Of a DNA stretch of 64,000 nt, positions 8,292-18,854 are shown one piece after another. Source of the DNA: JAVJUV01 sp040220415 (lineage in GTDB: Bacteria > Pseudomonadota > Alphaproteobacteria > Rhodobacterales > Rhodobacteraceae); contig JAVJUV010000167.1 in NCBI GenBank assembly GCA_040220415.1, forward strand, positions 98,807 to 162,806. Direction: 5' to 3'. The notes under the pieces were generated by a model. The model was not told the DNA's origin. It was given only the letters and a program-made list of their open reading frames with translations, and did no database searches. Position 1 is the first letter of the stretch. Every line of letters begins with the position of its first letter. A program made the position numbers and the translations under genes.

Positions 8292-9869
8292 ATGCCGGAT
8301 CGGATCAGCGACATCTTTGTCATCGGCGGCGGTATCAACGGCACCGGTATCGCGCGGGACGCGCAGGGGCGGGGGTTGAAGGTGACACTGGCCGAGATGG
8401 GCGATCTGGCCTCGGCCACCTCGTCGGCCTCGACCAAGCTGTTTCATGGCGGCCTGCGCTATCTGGAGTATTTCGAGATCAACCTGGTCCGGAAGGCGCT
8501 GATCGAACGCGAGACGCTTCTGAAGGCGATGCCGCATATTTCGTGGCCGATGCGGTTCGTGCTGCCCTATCACCCGGATATGCGGTTCGAGACCGCGACG
8601 CCGGCGTCGAAGCTGCTGTCGCTGTTCATGCCGTGGATGAAGGGCCGGCGACCGGCCTGGATGATCCGGCTGGGTCTGTTCATGTACGATCATCTTGGCG
8701 GGCGCGAGATTCTGCCGGGGACCGCGAAGCTGGATCTGAGGACAGCGCCGGAAGGCGCGCCGCTGGATGACCGGTTCAAGCTGGCATACGAATATTCCGA
8801 CTGCTGGGTCGAGGATGCGCGCCTGGTGGTTCTGAACGCGCGCGACGCGGAAGAGCGGGGCGCGACGATCCTTGTCAGGACCAGGGTCGTGAGCGCGGAA
8901 AGGGACGGCGAGTTCTGGCGCGTCGTGACGCGGAACATCGACACCGGCGTCGAGACGACCCACCGCGCCCGCATCCTGGTGAACGCGGGCGGCCCGTGGG
9001 TCGAGGACGTGGTGAGGAATACCGTGCGGCTGAACACCTCGGAAGGCATCCGGCTGGTTCAGGGCAGCCATATCGTCACCAAGCGGCTGTTCGATCACGA
9101 CAAATGCTATTTCTTCCAGGGCGAGGACGGGCGGATCATCTTCGCGATACCCTACGAGACGGATTTCACCCTGATCGGTACCACCGATCGCGAGTACCAC
9201 GGCGATCCTCGGGATGCCGCCTGTTCGGACGAAGAGGCAGATTACCTGGTGGCCTTCATCAACAAGTATCTCAAGCGGCCGATCGCGCGCGGAGACGTGG
9301 TGTGGACCTATTCTGGCGTGCGCCCGCTGTACGACGACGGTGCGAGTTCGGCCACCGCCGCGACGCGCGACTATGTGCTGTCCGTCGACGACAACGGCGC
9401 GCCGATCCTGTCGGTCTTCGGGGGCAAGATCACCACGTACCGCAAACTGGCCGAACAGGCGATGAAGAAGCTGGCGCCGTTCCTTGCCGATCTGAAACCG
9501 GCATGGACCGCCGGCGTGCCGCTGCCCGGCGGCGATTTCCCGGTCGGGGACGTGTCGCGGCTGGTCGAGGACCTGAAGACGGCGCATCCGTTCCTGACCG
9601 ATTTCTGGGCGAAGCGGCTGGTGCGCGCCTATGGCACGGAGGCGACCGAGGTGCTGGGCGGTGCTGCCGACGCCGGGGTGTTGGGCGAGGCATTCGGGGC
9701 GACGCTGACCGAGGCGGAGGTGCGCTGGCTGATGCAAAAGGAATACGCGCGCCGCGCCGAAGACGTGGTCTGGCGGCGCTCGAAGCTGGGGCTTAGGATG
9801 AGCGCCGAAGAGATCGCGGCGCTGGATGCCTGGATGCAGGCGCATCCGGTGGAATCAGCGGCGGCATAG
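8292..9869 (+). CDS. glpD: Aerobic glycerol-3-phosphate dehydrogenase (quinone)
   Basis: 525 residues, standard for GlpD. Oxidises sn-glycerol 3-phosphate to dihydroxyacetone phosphate and reduces membrane quinone. The N-terminal dinucleotide fold shows FVIGGGINGTGIARDAQGRG (residues 9-28), followed by SSASTKLFHGGLRYLEYFE, a FAD-dependent G3PDH signature. The middle has LVNAGGPWVEDV and IGTTDREYHGDP, and the C-terminal DAO_C region ends with EEIAALDAWMQ. First gene of a two-gene operon with glpK 28 bp downstream, facing glpR. No glycerol facilitator or G3P ABC transporter is present in the window. Confidence 0.96.
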   Translation: MPDRISDIFVIGGGINGTGIARDAQGRGLKVTLAEMGDLASATSSASTKLFHGGLRYLEYFEINLVRKALIERETLLKAMPHISWPMRFVLPYHPDMRFETATPASKLLSLFMPWMKGRRPAWMIRLGLFMYDHLGGREILPGTAKLDLRTAPEGAPLDDRFKLAYEYSDCWVEDARLVVLNARDAEERGATILVRTRVVSAERDGEFWRVVTRNIDTGVETTHRARILVNAGGPWVEDVVRNTVRLNTSEGIRLVQGSHIVTKRLFDHDKCYFFQGEDGRIIFAIPYETDFTLIGTTDREYHGDPRDAACSDEEADYLVAFINKYLKRPIARGDVVWTYSGVRPLYDDGASSATAATRDYVLSVDDNGAPILSVFGGKITTYRKLAEQAMKKLAPFLADLKPAWTAGVPLPGGDFPVGDVSRLVEDLKTAHPFLTDFWAKRLVRAYGTEATEVLGGAADAGVLGEAFGATLTEAEVRWLMQKEYARRAEDVVWRRSKLGLRMSAEEIAALDAWMQAHPVESAAA

Positions 9870-9897
9870 GGAAAGCGACAAGAACGGGAGGGACCGG

Positions 9898-11382
<1,485 letters not shown>

Positions 11383-11430
11383 GTCCGTCAGAAACCTTGC
11401 GTGAACTGCAAAAGGTATAAATAAAGCGAC

Positions 11431-11460
11431 TTGACGTATCTACGTTAACGCTAACATTAT
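11431..11460 (+). promoter_or_regulatory. Likely promoter of the glycogen operon
   Basis: TTGACG at 11431-11436 and CATTAT at 11455-11460 with an 18-bp spacer, about 34 bp before the glgP ATG, in the AT-rich 112-bp gap after glpK. The spacer and -10 region contain GTTAACGCTAAC (11444-11455), an imperfect inverted repeat with a central CG like LacI-family operators, which could be a repressor site. Assignment is by pattern only. Confidence 0.5.
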
Positions 11461-11494
11461 GGTTGCAAGGGCCCGCCCGCCCGGGAGTTTCGTA

Positions 11495-13891
11495 ATGAGC
11501 AAGGATGTCCTGAAGGACGCGGTTCTGTCCCATCTGAAGTACACGCTGGGCAAGGACACCGACCACGCGACGATCTATGACTGGCGCGTCGCGCTTAGCC
11601 AAGCTGTCCGCGATCGCATCGTCGATCCGTGGTTCGAGGCGACCCGCAGGGCCTATCGTGCCGATGCCAAGCGGGTCTATTACCTGTCGATGGAATTCCT
11701 GATCGGGCGGCTGCTGGAAGACGCCATGGTCAACACCGGCCTTCTGGACGATGCGAAAGCGGTGTTCGACGAGCTGGGGCTTCCGTTCGAGAAGGTGATC
11801 TACGACGAACCCGACGCAGCACTGGGCAATGGCGGCCTTGGCCGCCTGGCTGCGTGTTTTCTCGAGAGCCTGTCCACGCTGGGCATTCCGGCTTACGGCT
11901 ATGGCATCCGTTACGAGCATGGCCTGTTCCGCCAGCGTTTCGAGAACGGCTGGCAGATCGAAGAGCCCGAGGACTGGCTGACGCAGGAACATGTCTGGGA
12001 GTTCGAGCGTCCTGAGGCCGCCTTCGAGATCGGCTTTGGCGGTCATGTGCACGATAACGGCGGCAGGGTCATCTGGCGTCCCGCCGAGGCGGTGATCGCC
12101 CAGGCGTTCGACACGCCGGTCGTCGGCTGGAAGGGGCGCTGGGCCAACACGCTGCGGCTTTGGGGCGCGCTGCCGAAGAAGGTTCTGGACCTTGGCCGGT
12201 TCAATGCCGGCGACTACCAGGGCGCCGCCGAGGTCGAGGCGCTGGCCCGCACCATCAGCCGCGTTCTCTATCCGGATGACACCAGCGAAGCGGGCAAGGC
12301 GCTGCGGCTGAAGCAGGAGTTCTTCTTCACCGCCGCGTCGCTGCGCGACATCCTGCACCGTTTCGAGCAGCATCACACCGACTGGCGCGACCTGCCCAAG
12401 CACGTGGCGATCCAGTTGAACGACACGCACCCCGCCATCGCCGGTCCGGAACTGGTGCGGCTTCTGACCGACGAGCGCGGCATGGCGTTCGAGGATGCCG
12501 TCGAGGTTGCCAGGGGGTGCCTGAATTATACCAATCACACGCTTCTGCCCGAGGCGCTGGAGCGCTGGTCCGAGGGGCTGATGGGGTACCTGTTGCCCCG
12601 GCACCTGCAGATCATCGACCGCATCGACGCCCTGCACGCCCAGCAATACCCGGCGCGCGCCGTGACCGTTCACGAGCACGGCGAGGTGAAGATGGGCGAG
12701 CTGAGCTTCATCATGGCCAGCCGGGTGAACGGTGTCTCGGCGCTGCATACCGACCTGATGAAGGAAACGGTCTTCAAGGATCTGCACAGCCTGCATCCCG
12801 AGCGGATCGTCAACCAGACCAACGGTGTCACGCCACGGCGCTGGCTGCGTTCGTGCAATCCGGCGCTGTCGGGGCTTGTCACCGAGACGATCGGCGAGGG
12901 CTGGGTCGCCGACGCCTCGCGGCTGGAGCAGCTTGAACCGCACCTGGACGATGCCGGGTTCCTCGACCGTTTCAAGGCAGCCAAGCGTCACAACAAGGTG
13001 CAGTTGTCGAACTGGGTGGGTGAGCGGCTTGGCGTCAAGCTTGATCCCGACGCGATGTTCGACATCCAGATCAAGCGCATCCACGAGTACAAGCGCCAGC
13101 ACCTGAACATCCTGGAGACCATCGCTCTCTGGCAGGAGATGCGGGACCGTCCGGGCGCCGAGTGGACGCCCCGGGTGAAGTTTTTCGGGGGCAAGGCCGC
13201 GCCGGGGTATCACTTTGCCAAGCAGATCATTCATCTGATCAACTAGGTCGCCCGCGTGGTCAACAACGATCCCGTGACCTCGAAGTGGCTGAAGGTGGTC
13301 TATCCGCCGAACTACAACGTGACGCTGGCCGAACGGCTGATCCCGGCCGCCGACCTTTCCGAGCAGATATCGACGGCCGGCAAGGAAGCCTCGGGCACGG
13401 GAAACATGAAGTTCGCGATGAACGGCGCGCTGACGATCGGCACGCTGGATGGCGCGAACGTCGAAATCCGCGAGCATGTCGGGGCCGAGAATTTCTTCCT
13501 GTTCGGAATGACCGCGCAGGAGGTGGTCGAGCGGCGCGCCGTCGAGGGCCACGCGGCAGAGGCCATCGCGGCCGATCCGCGCCTGGCGCGCGCAATCGAT
13601 TCCTTGAGGAACGGCACCTTTGCCGACGGCGATCATGACCGGTTCCGGGGGATCGCCGACAATCTTTCGATGTCGGACTATTTCCTCGTATGCTCGGATT
13701 TCACCGACTACTGGCGGGCCAGCCGCGAGGTGGACGCCACGATGCGCGATCCGGCCCGCTGGTGGCGCATGGCCGCACTGAACACCGCGCGGTCCGGTTG
13801 GTTTTCTTCCGACCGGACGATCATGGGATACGCGCGGGACATCTGGGACGCGGCACCACTGGATCCGGCAAAGTCTATTGCCGCAGAATAG
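11495..13891 (+). pseudogene. glgP: Glycogen/maltodextrin phosphorylase interrupted by an in-frame TAG
   Basis: A complete GT35 phosphorylase frame of 799 codons in which codon 584 is TAG (13244-13246). Both halves are in the same frame with no shift: before it the protein reads FFGGKAAPGYHFAKQIIHLIN, after it VARVVNNDPVTSKWLKVVYP, where relatives usually have NKVA. One A-to-T change (AAG to TAG) explains the stop. The PLP lysine, Lys639 in EASGTGNMKFAMNG, lies after the stop, so the 583-residue product would be inactive. The downstream part (GTG at 13256) has at best a weak ribosome site. Start ATG 11495 has GGGAG 7 nt upstream. It heads the glgB-C-A-X-pgm operon and would release glucose 1-phosphate from glycogen. 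A sequencing error, true nonsense mutation or readthrough are all possible. Confidence 0.85.
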
Positions 13892-13927
13892 GTGTTGCTG
13901 TCCAATCGGGATCAGGGGAGGAACCAG

Positions 13928-16135
13928 ATGCCGAAGCAAGACGAACCGACCGCCGCGATTTCGTTAGAGGATGCGAGACGGATCACCGTCGGTCAGCACG
14001 ATGATCCCTTCGCGGTTCTCGGACCTCACATGGTCGGGCGCACCCGCTATGTCACCGCCTTCGATCCCGGTGCGGCCAAGCTGTCCGCCGAGGTCGACGG
14101 AAAGGCCTGTCGGCTGTCGCCGGTCGAGGGTGCGCAGGGCGTGTTCTCGGGCAAGGTGCCCGGTACGAAGGCCTATCACCTGCATGGCGAGGACGGATAT
14201 GGCGGGTCTTGGGACTATGACGACGCCTACCGCTTCGGACCCGTCATCGGCGAAATGGACGAATATCTGCTGGCCGAGGGTACGCACGAGCGGATCTGGA
14301 AGGTGATGGGCGCGCATGTGATCCGGCACGAAGGCGCCACCGGTACCCACTTCGCGGTCTGGGCGCCCAATGCGCGGCGCGTGTCGGTCGTGGGCGATTT
14401 CAACGCCTGGGACGGACGGCGTCACACGATGCGCCGCCGCGGTTCGACCGGGGTGTGGGAGATCTTCGTTCCCGGCATCGGTGAAGGTACTGTCTACAAG
14501 TACGAGATCCTGGGTCTGGACGGGCGGACCTGTCCGCTGAAGGCCGATCCGGTGGGGTTCGGATCGCAGCATCCGCCCGAGAACGCCAGCGTCGTGCGGA
14601 ACATCGACGGCTATGGCTGGCACGACGACAAGTGGATGGCCGCCCGCGCGGACAGAAACGGCCGCGAGGCGCCGATCAGTGTCTATGAAGTTCACCTGGG
14701 ATCGTGGAAGCGCAAGCACGACGAGGGCGGCCGGCCGCTGTCGTACAAGGAGCTGGCGTCGGAACTGGTGGATTACTGCATCGACATGGGATTCACGCAC
14801 CTGGAGTTGCTGCCGGTCAGCGAATTTCCCTTCGACGGATCGTGGGGCTATCAGCCCGTGGGGCTTTTCGCGCCGACCATCCGTTTCGGCCCGCCGCACG
14901 AGTTCCGCGACCTTGTCGATGCGGCCCACGAAAACGGGCTTGGCGTGATCCTGGACTGGGTGCCGGGACATTTCCCGACCGACGCACACGGCCTTGGCCG
15001 GTTTGACGGCACCGCCTTGTACGAACACGCCGATCCGCGCGAGGGGTTTCACCAGGACTGGAACACCTACATCTTCAACTATGGCCGCCGCGAGGTCGCC
15101 AACTACCTGATATCGAATGCGCTTTACTGGCTTGAGGAGTACCACATAGACGGCCTGCGCGTGGATGCGGTGGCGTCCATGCTGTACCGCGACTACAGCC
15201 GGAAAGAGGGCGAGTGGGTGCCCAACCAGGATGGCGGGCGCGAGAATTACGAAGCCATCGCGATGTTGCAGCGGATGAACGTCACGACCTACGGCAAGGT
15301 GCCCGGGATCATGACCGTGGCCGAGGAATCGACATCATTCCCCGGTGTGTCACGGCCCGTGGATGGGGGAGGTCTGGGGTTCGGCTACAAATGGAACATG
15401 GGCTGGATGAACGACACGCTGGAGTACATCAAGAAAGAGCCGATCCACCGCCGACACCACCATCACCAGATGACCTTCGGGCTGCACTATGCCTTTTCCG
15501 AGAATTTCATCCTGCCGATCAGTCATGACGAGGTTGTGCACGGCAAGGGCAGCATGCTGACCAAGATGCCGGGTGACGACTGGCAGAAGTTCGCGAACCT
15601 GCGCGCCTATTACGGCTTCATGTGGGGCCATCCCGGCAAGAAGCTCTTGTTCATGGGGCAGGAGATCGCGCAGCGTTCGGAATGGAACCACAATGCCGAG
15701 GTCGACTGGGGCGCCCTGGCGGAAGAGAAACACGCCGGCATGCAGCGCCTGGTGCGCGACCTGAACCGGCTTTACCGCGAAACGCCGGCGCTGCACGTCA
15801 AGGATTGCTTCCCCGACGGTTTTCAGTGGATCGAAGCCAGCGACGCGGACGAAAGCGTCTATGCCTGGGTGCGCAACGGCCGCGAGGGCGACGCCCCCGT
15901 TGTGGTTCTGTGCAACTTCACACCGGTCCCGCGCACGGGGTGGCGCTGCGGCCTGCCGCGCGAGGGCAAATGGCGCGAGGCGCTGAACACGGATGCGGCA
16001 CTGTATGGCGGCAGCAATACCGGAAACATGGGAACGGTCGCTGCCACGGCCGAAGGTTGGCATGGACAGCCGGCCTCGGCCCATGTGACCATTCCACCGC
16101 TCAGCACGATGTTCCTGACCTGGGACGGAGACTGA
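13928..16135 (+). CDS. glgB: 1,4-alpha-glucan branching enzyme
   Basis: 735 residues, the long N1-type GlgB. Cleaves alpha-1,4 chains and re-attaches them as alpha-1,6 branches in glycogen. An N-terminal CBM48-like pair covers about residues 15-230 (HDDPFAVLGPH, then TGTHFAVWAPNARRVSVVGD). The GH13_9 barrel follows, with nucleophile Asp413 in LRVDAVASMLY and acid Glu466 in MTVAEESTSFPG, plus PISHDEVVHGKGSM. A C-terminal beta domain ends PPLSTMFLTW. The ATG at 13928 follows AGGGGAGG and begins 36 bp after the glgP stop. The HHHH run near residue 513 falls in a region that is His-rich in the family. Confidence 0.96.
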   Translation: MPKQDEPTAAISLEDARRITVGQHDDPFAVLGPHMVGRTRYVTAFDPGAAKLSAEVDGKACRLSPVEGAQGVFSGKVPGTKAYHLHGEDGYGGSWDYDDAYRFGPVIGEMDEYLLAEGTHERIWKVMGAHVIRHEGATGTHFAVWAPNARRVSVVGDFNAWDGRRHTMRRRGSTGVWEIFVPGIGEGTVYKYEILGLDGRTCPLKADPVGFGSQHPPENASVVRNIDGYGWHDDKWMAARADRNGREAPISVYEVHLGSWKRKHDEGGRPLSYKELASELVDYCIDMGFTHLELLPVSEFPFDGSWGYQPVGLFAPTIRFGPPHEFRDLVDAAHENGLGVILDWVPGHFPTDAHGLGRFDGTALYEHADPREGFHQDWNTYIFNYGRREVANYLISNALYWLEEYHIDGLRVDAVASMLYRDYSRKEGEWVPNQDGGRENYEAIAMLQRMNVTTYGKVPGIMTVAEESTSFPGVSRPVDGGGLGFGYKWNMGWMNDTLEYIKKEPIHRRHHHHQMTFGLHYAFSENFILPISHDEVVHGKGSMLTKMPGDDWQKFANLRAYYGFMWGHPGKKLLFMGQEIAQRSEWNHNAEVDWGALAEEKHAGMQRLVRDLNRLYRETPALHVKDCFPDGFQWIEASDADESVYAWVRNGREGDAPVVVLCNFTPVPRTGWRCGLPREGKWREALNTDAALYGGSNTGNMGTVAATAEGWHGQPASAHVTIPPLSTMFLTWDGD

Positions 16136-16164
16136 GAAATGCGAGTAACGAAGGGGAGGGACGG

Positions 16165-17430
16165 ATGACGACGAATACGACAAGGTTAACCCAGAGATCT
16201 ATGGCCTTCGTTCTGGCCGGAGGTCGGGGATCACGGCTGAAAGAGTTGACGGACAACCGCGTGAAACCGGCCGTCTACTTCGGTGGCAAGACCCGGATCA
16301 TCGATTTCGCCCTGTCGAACGCGCTGAACTCGGGCATCCGCAAGATGGCCGTTGCGACGCAGTACAAGGCGCACAGCCTGATTCGTCACTGTCAGCGCGG
16401 CTGGAACTTCTTTCGGGCCGAGCGGAACGAATTCCTGGACATCCTTCCCGCCTCGCAGCGGGTGGACGAGAAGATGTGGTACGAGGGAACTGCGGACGCG
16501 GTGCGCCAGAATATCGATATCGTCGACAGCTATGACATCGACTACGTGCTGATCCTGGCGGGCGACCACATCTACAAGATGGACTACGAGGTGATGCTGC
16601 GGGAGCACGTCGAGGCGGACGCCGACGTCACCGTGGGTTGCCTGACCGTGCCGCGCGATGAGGCGACCGCCTTTGGCGTGATGCATGTGAACGAGAAGGA
16701 CGTGATTACCTCGTTTCTGGAAAAGCCTGCCGATCCGCCGTCGATCCCGGGGGACCCGGACCATGCGCTGGCCTCGATGGGCATCTACGTCTTCAAGTGG
16801 ACCTTTCTGCGCGACCTGCTGCTGAAGGATGCCGAGGATCCGGACTCGACCCATGATTTCGGCGGCGACCTGATCCCGAACATCGTCAAGAACGGGAAGG
16901 CGATGGCGCACCGTTTCGATCACAGCTGCGTCCGTCATTCCTCGGCGACCGAGTCGTACTGGCGCGACGTGGGAACGGTGGACGCCTTCTGGAAGGCCAA
17001 CATCGACCTGACGAACTTCGATCCCGACCTGGACCTGTGGGACCGCAACTGGCCGATCTGGACCTATTCGGAAAGCGCCCCGCCGGCCAAGTTCATCCAC
17101 GACCAGGCCGACCGGCGCGGTTCTGCCGTGTCGTCGCTGGTGTCGGGCGGCTGCGTGATCTCGGGCACCGAGATCCGGAATTCGCTTTTGTTCACGCAGG
17201 TTCACACCAACTCGTTCGCGGTCCTGGATCATGTCGTGGCGCTGCCTTATGTCGAGGTGGCCCGCTCGGCGCGGCTGAAGAATTGCGTAATCGATCGCGG
17301 GGTTCATATCCCCGAGGGCCTGGTCGTCGGCGAAGATCCCGAGGAAGACGGCAAGTGGTTCCGGGTGACGGACAATGGCGTTACGCTGATTACCCAGAAG
17401 ATGCTTAACAGGCGCGCAGACGAGACATGA
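16165..17430 (+). CDS. glgC: Glucose-1-phosphate adenylyltransferase (ADP-glucose pyrophosphorylase)
   Basis: 421 residues, family size. Makes ADP-glucose from glucose 1-phosphate and ATP, the committed step of glycogen synthesis. The nucleotidyltransferase motif AFVLAGGRGSRLKELTDNR occurs at residues 13-31, followed by KPAVYFGGKTRIIDF, WYEGTADAVRQN, LAGDHIYKMDY and the glucose-1-phosphate site SFLEKPADPP. The C-terminal left-handed beta-helix domain covers about 300-421. Ribosome site GGGGAGGGA precedes ATG 16165. Ends in a 4-bp ATGA overlap with glgA, so the two are translationally coupled. Confidence 0.97.
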   Translation: MTTNTTRLTQRSMAFVLAGGRGSRLKELTDNRVKPAVYFGGKTRIIDFALSNALNSGIRKMAVATQYKAHSLIRHCQRGWNFFRAERNEFLDILPASQRVDEKMWYEGTADAVRQNIDIVDSYDIDYVLILAGDHIYKMDYEVMLREHVEADADVTVGCLTVPRDEATAFGVMHVNEKDVITSFLEKPADPPSIPGDPDHALASMGIYVFKWTFLRDLLLKDAEDPDSTHDFGGDLIPNIVKNGKAMAHRFDHSCVRHSSATESYWRDVGTVDAFWKANIDLTNFDPDLDLWDRNWPIWTYSESAPPAKFIHDQADRRGSAVSSLVSGGCVISGTEIRNSLLFTQVHTNSFAVLDHVVALPYVEVARSARLKNCVIDRGVHIPEGLVVGEDPEEDGKWFRVTDNGVTLITQKMLNRRADET

Positions 17431-18854
17431 GACCGGTCCTCTCCGTCACGTCGGAATGCGTACCTCTGGTGAAGACCGGGGGGCTTGCCGATGTGGCGGG
17501 TGCACTGCCGGGGGCGCTGGCGCCCCTGGGCTGGAACATGCGCACGCTTCTTCCGGGCTACCGGCAGGTGATGGCGAAATGCCGGAAGGCGAAGAGCGTC
17601 ATGGACCTGCCCGACTTTTTCGGCGGAAAGGCGCGGGTTCTGGCGGCGAAGGTGGCGGGTCTTCATCTCTATGTGCTGGATGCGCCGCACCTCTACGACC
17701 GCGACGGGACGCCCTATCTGGACAAGCAGGGCCGGGATTTTCCCGATAACCCCGAGCGCTTCGCGGCCTTGTCGTGGGTCGCGGCCGAGATCGCGGCAAA
17801 GGGCATCGGCGGCTGGACGCCTGCCGTGTTGCACGGCCATGACTGGCAAGCGGGGCTGGCGGCCTATTTCGCGCGCAAGGCGGGATGCGACATCGCGACG
17901 GTGTTCACGATCCACAACGTCGCGTTTCAAGGTGTCGCCCCGGCCGACCGGATCGGGTCGATGAGGCTGGACCGGACCGATTTCAACGCGACGGGGTTTG
18001 AATACTGGGGTCAGATCAGCACGATGAAGGCAGCGCTGGTCTGGTCCGACCGGATCACGACGGTCAGCCCGACATATGCGGCCGAGCTGCAGACACCCGA
18101 GTTCGGCATGGGGATGGAGGGCCTTCTGCGCAGCCGCGAGGCCAGCCTTAAGGGTATTCTGAACGGCATCGATACGGGGGTCTGGAATCCGGCGAACGAT
18201 CCCGAGATCGCCGCTTACAAGACGGCAAGGGGCAAGTCGCGGGCCAAGGGGCACCTGCAGAAGGAGTTCGGCCTTGATGCCTCGGACGGTCCGCTGTGCG
18301 CGGTCATCTCGCGGCTCAGCCACCAGAAGGGCCTCGATGTGCTGCTGCAGGCCCTGCCCGCGCTGGTGGATCGCGGCGGGCAGTTGGTGCTGTTGGGATC
18401 GGGCGATCCGGCGCTTGAGGCCGCGTTCCGGGAAGCAGCCGTGCGACACGCCAACGTGGCGGTACACATCGGCTATGACGAGGGCATGTCACACCGCATC
18501 ATGGCGGGCGCGGACGCCATTCTTGTGCCGTCACGGTTCGAGCCCTGCGGCCTGACCCAGCTTTACGGCCTGCGCTATGGCACCATACCGGTCGTCGCGA
18601 TGACCGGAGGTCTGGTCGACACCGTCATCAACGCAAGCCCGATGGCGCTGCGATCGGGCGTGGCCACCGGCATCCAGTTTCAGCCGGTTACCGCCCATGC
18701 GCTGGCCTCGGCATTGATCCGGACCGTCGAGCTTTTTAAAGACAAACCGACCTGGGAGGCGCTGCAACGCAACGCAATGCGGCAGGAGGTCGGTTGGGAG
18801 GCTTCGGCGGCGGAGTATGCCGCGCTTTACGACGAGGTTGCCCGGACCCCATGA
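17427..18854 (+). CDS. glgA: Glycogen synthase (ADP-glucose type)
   Basis: 475 residues, GT5 family. Adds glucose from ADP-glucose to the non-reducing end of the growing glucan. The N-terminal ADP-glucose motif KTGGLADVAGALPGAL lies near residues 15-30. Later come HGHDWQAGLAAYF, FTIHNVAFQG and, in the second Rossmann domain, PSRFEPCGLTQLYGLRYGT with the conserved Glu. Overlaps glgC and glgX by 4 bp on either side (ATGA each), showing tight operon packing. Confidence 0.97.
   Translation: MRPVLSVTSECVPLVKTGGLADVAGALPGALAPLGWNMRTLLPGYRQVMAKCRKAKSVMDLPDFFGGKARVLAAKVAGLHLYVLDAPHLYDRDGTPYLDKQGRDFPDNPERFAALSWVAAEIAAKGIGGWTPAVLHGHDWQAGLAAYFARKAGCDIATVFTIHNVAFQGVAPADRIGSMRLDRTDFNATGFEYWGQISTMKAALVWSDRITTVSPTYAAELQTPEFGMGMEGLLRSREASLKGILNGIDTGVWNPANDPEIAAYKTARGKSRAKGHLQKEFGLDASDGPLCAVISRLSHQKGLDVLLQALPALVDRGGQLVLLGSGDPALEAAFREAAVRHANVAVHIGYDEGMSHRIMAGADAILVPSRFEPCGLTQLYGLRYGTIPVVAMTGGLVDTVINASPMALRSGVATGIQFQPVTAHALASALIRTVELFKDKPTWEALQRNAMRQEVGWEASAAEYAALYDEVARTP

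Noticed and set aside
13244..13246. TAG reassignment (for example to pyrrolysine) to explain the glgP stop
   Set aside because: TAG is the ordinary terminator of glpD, of glgP itself, of the SIMPL gene and of the sugar-binding protein in the same window, and no pyl genes are seen.
15448..15474. Histidine run (HHHH) in GlgB as an oddity
   Set aside because: This loop is normally rich in H and R in branching enzymes.
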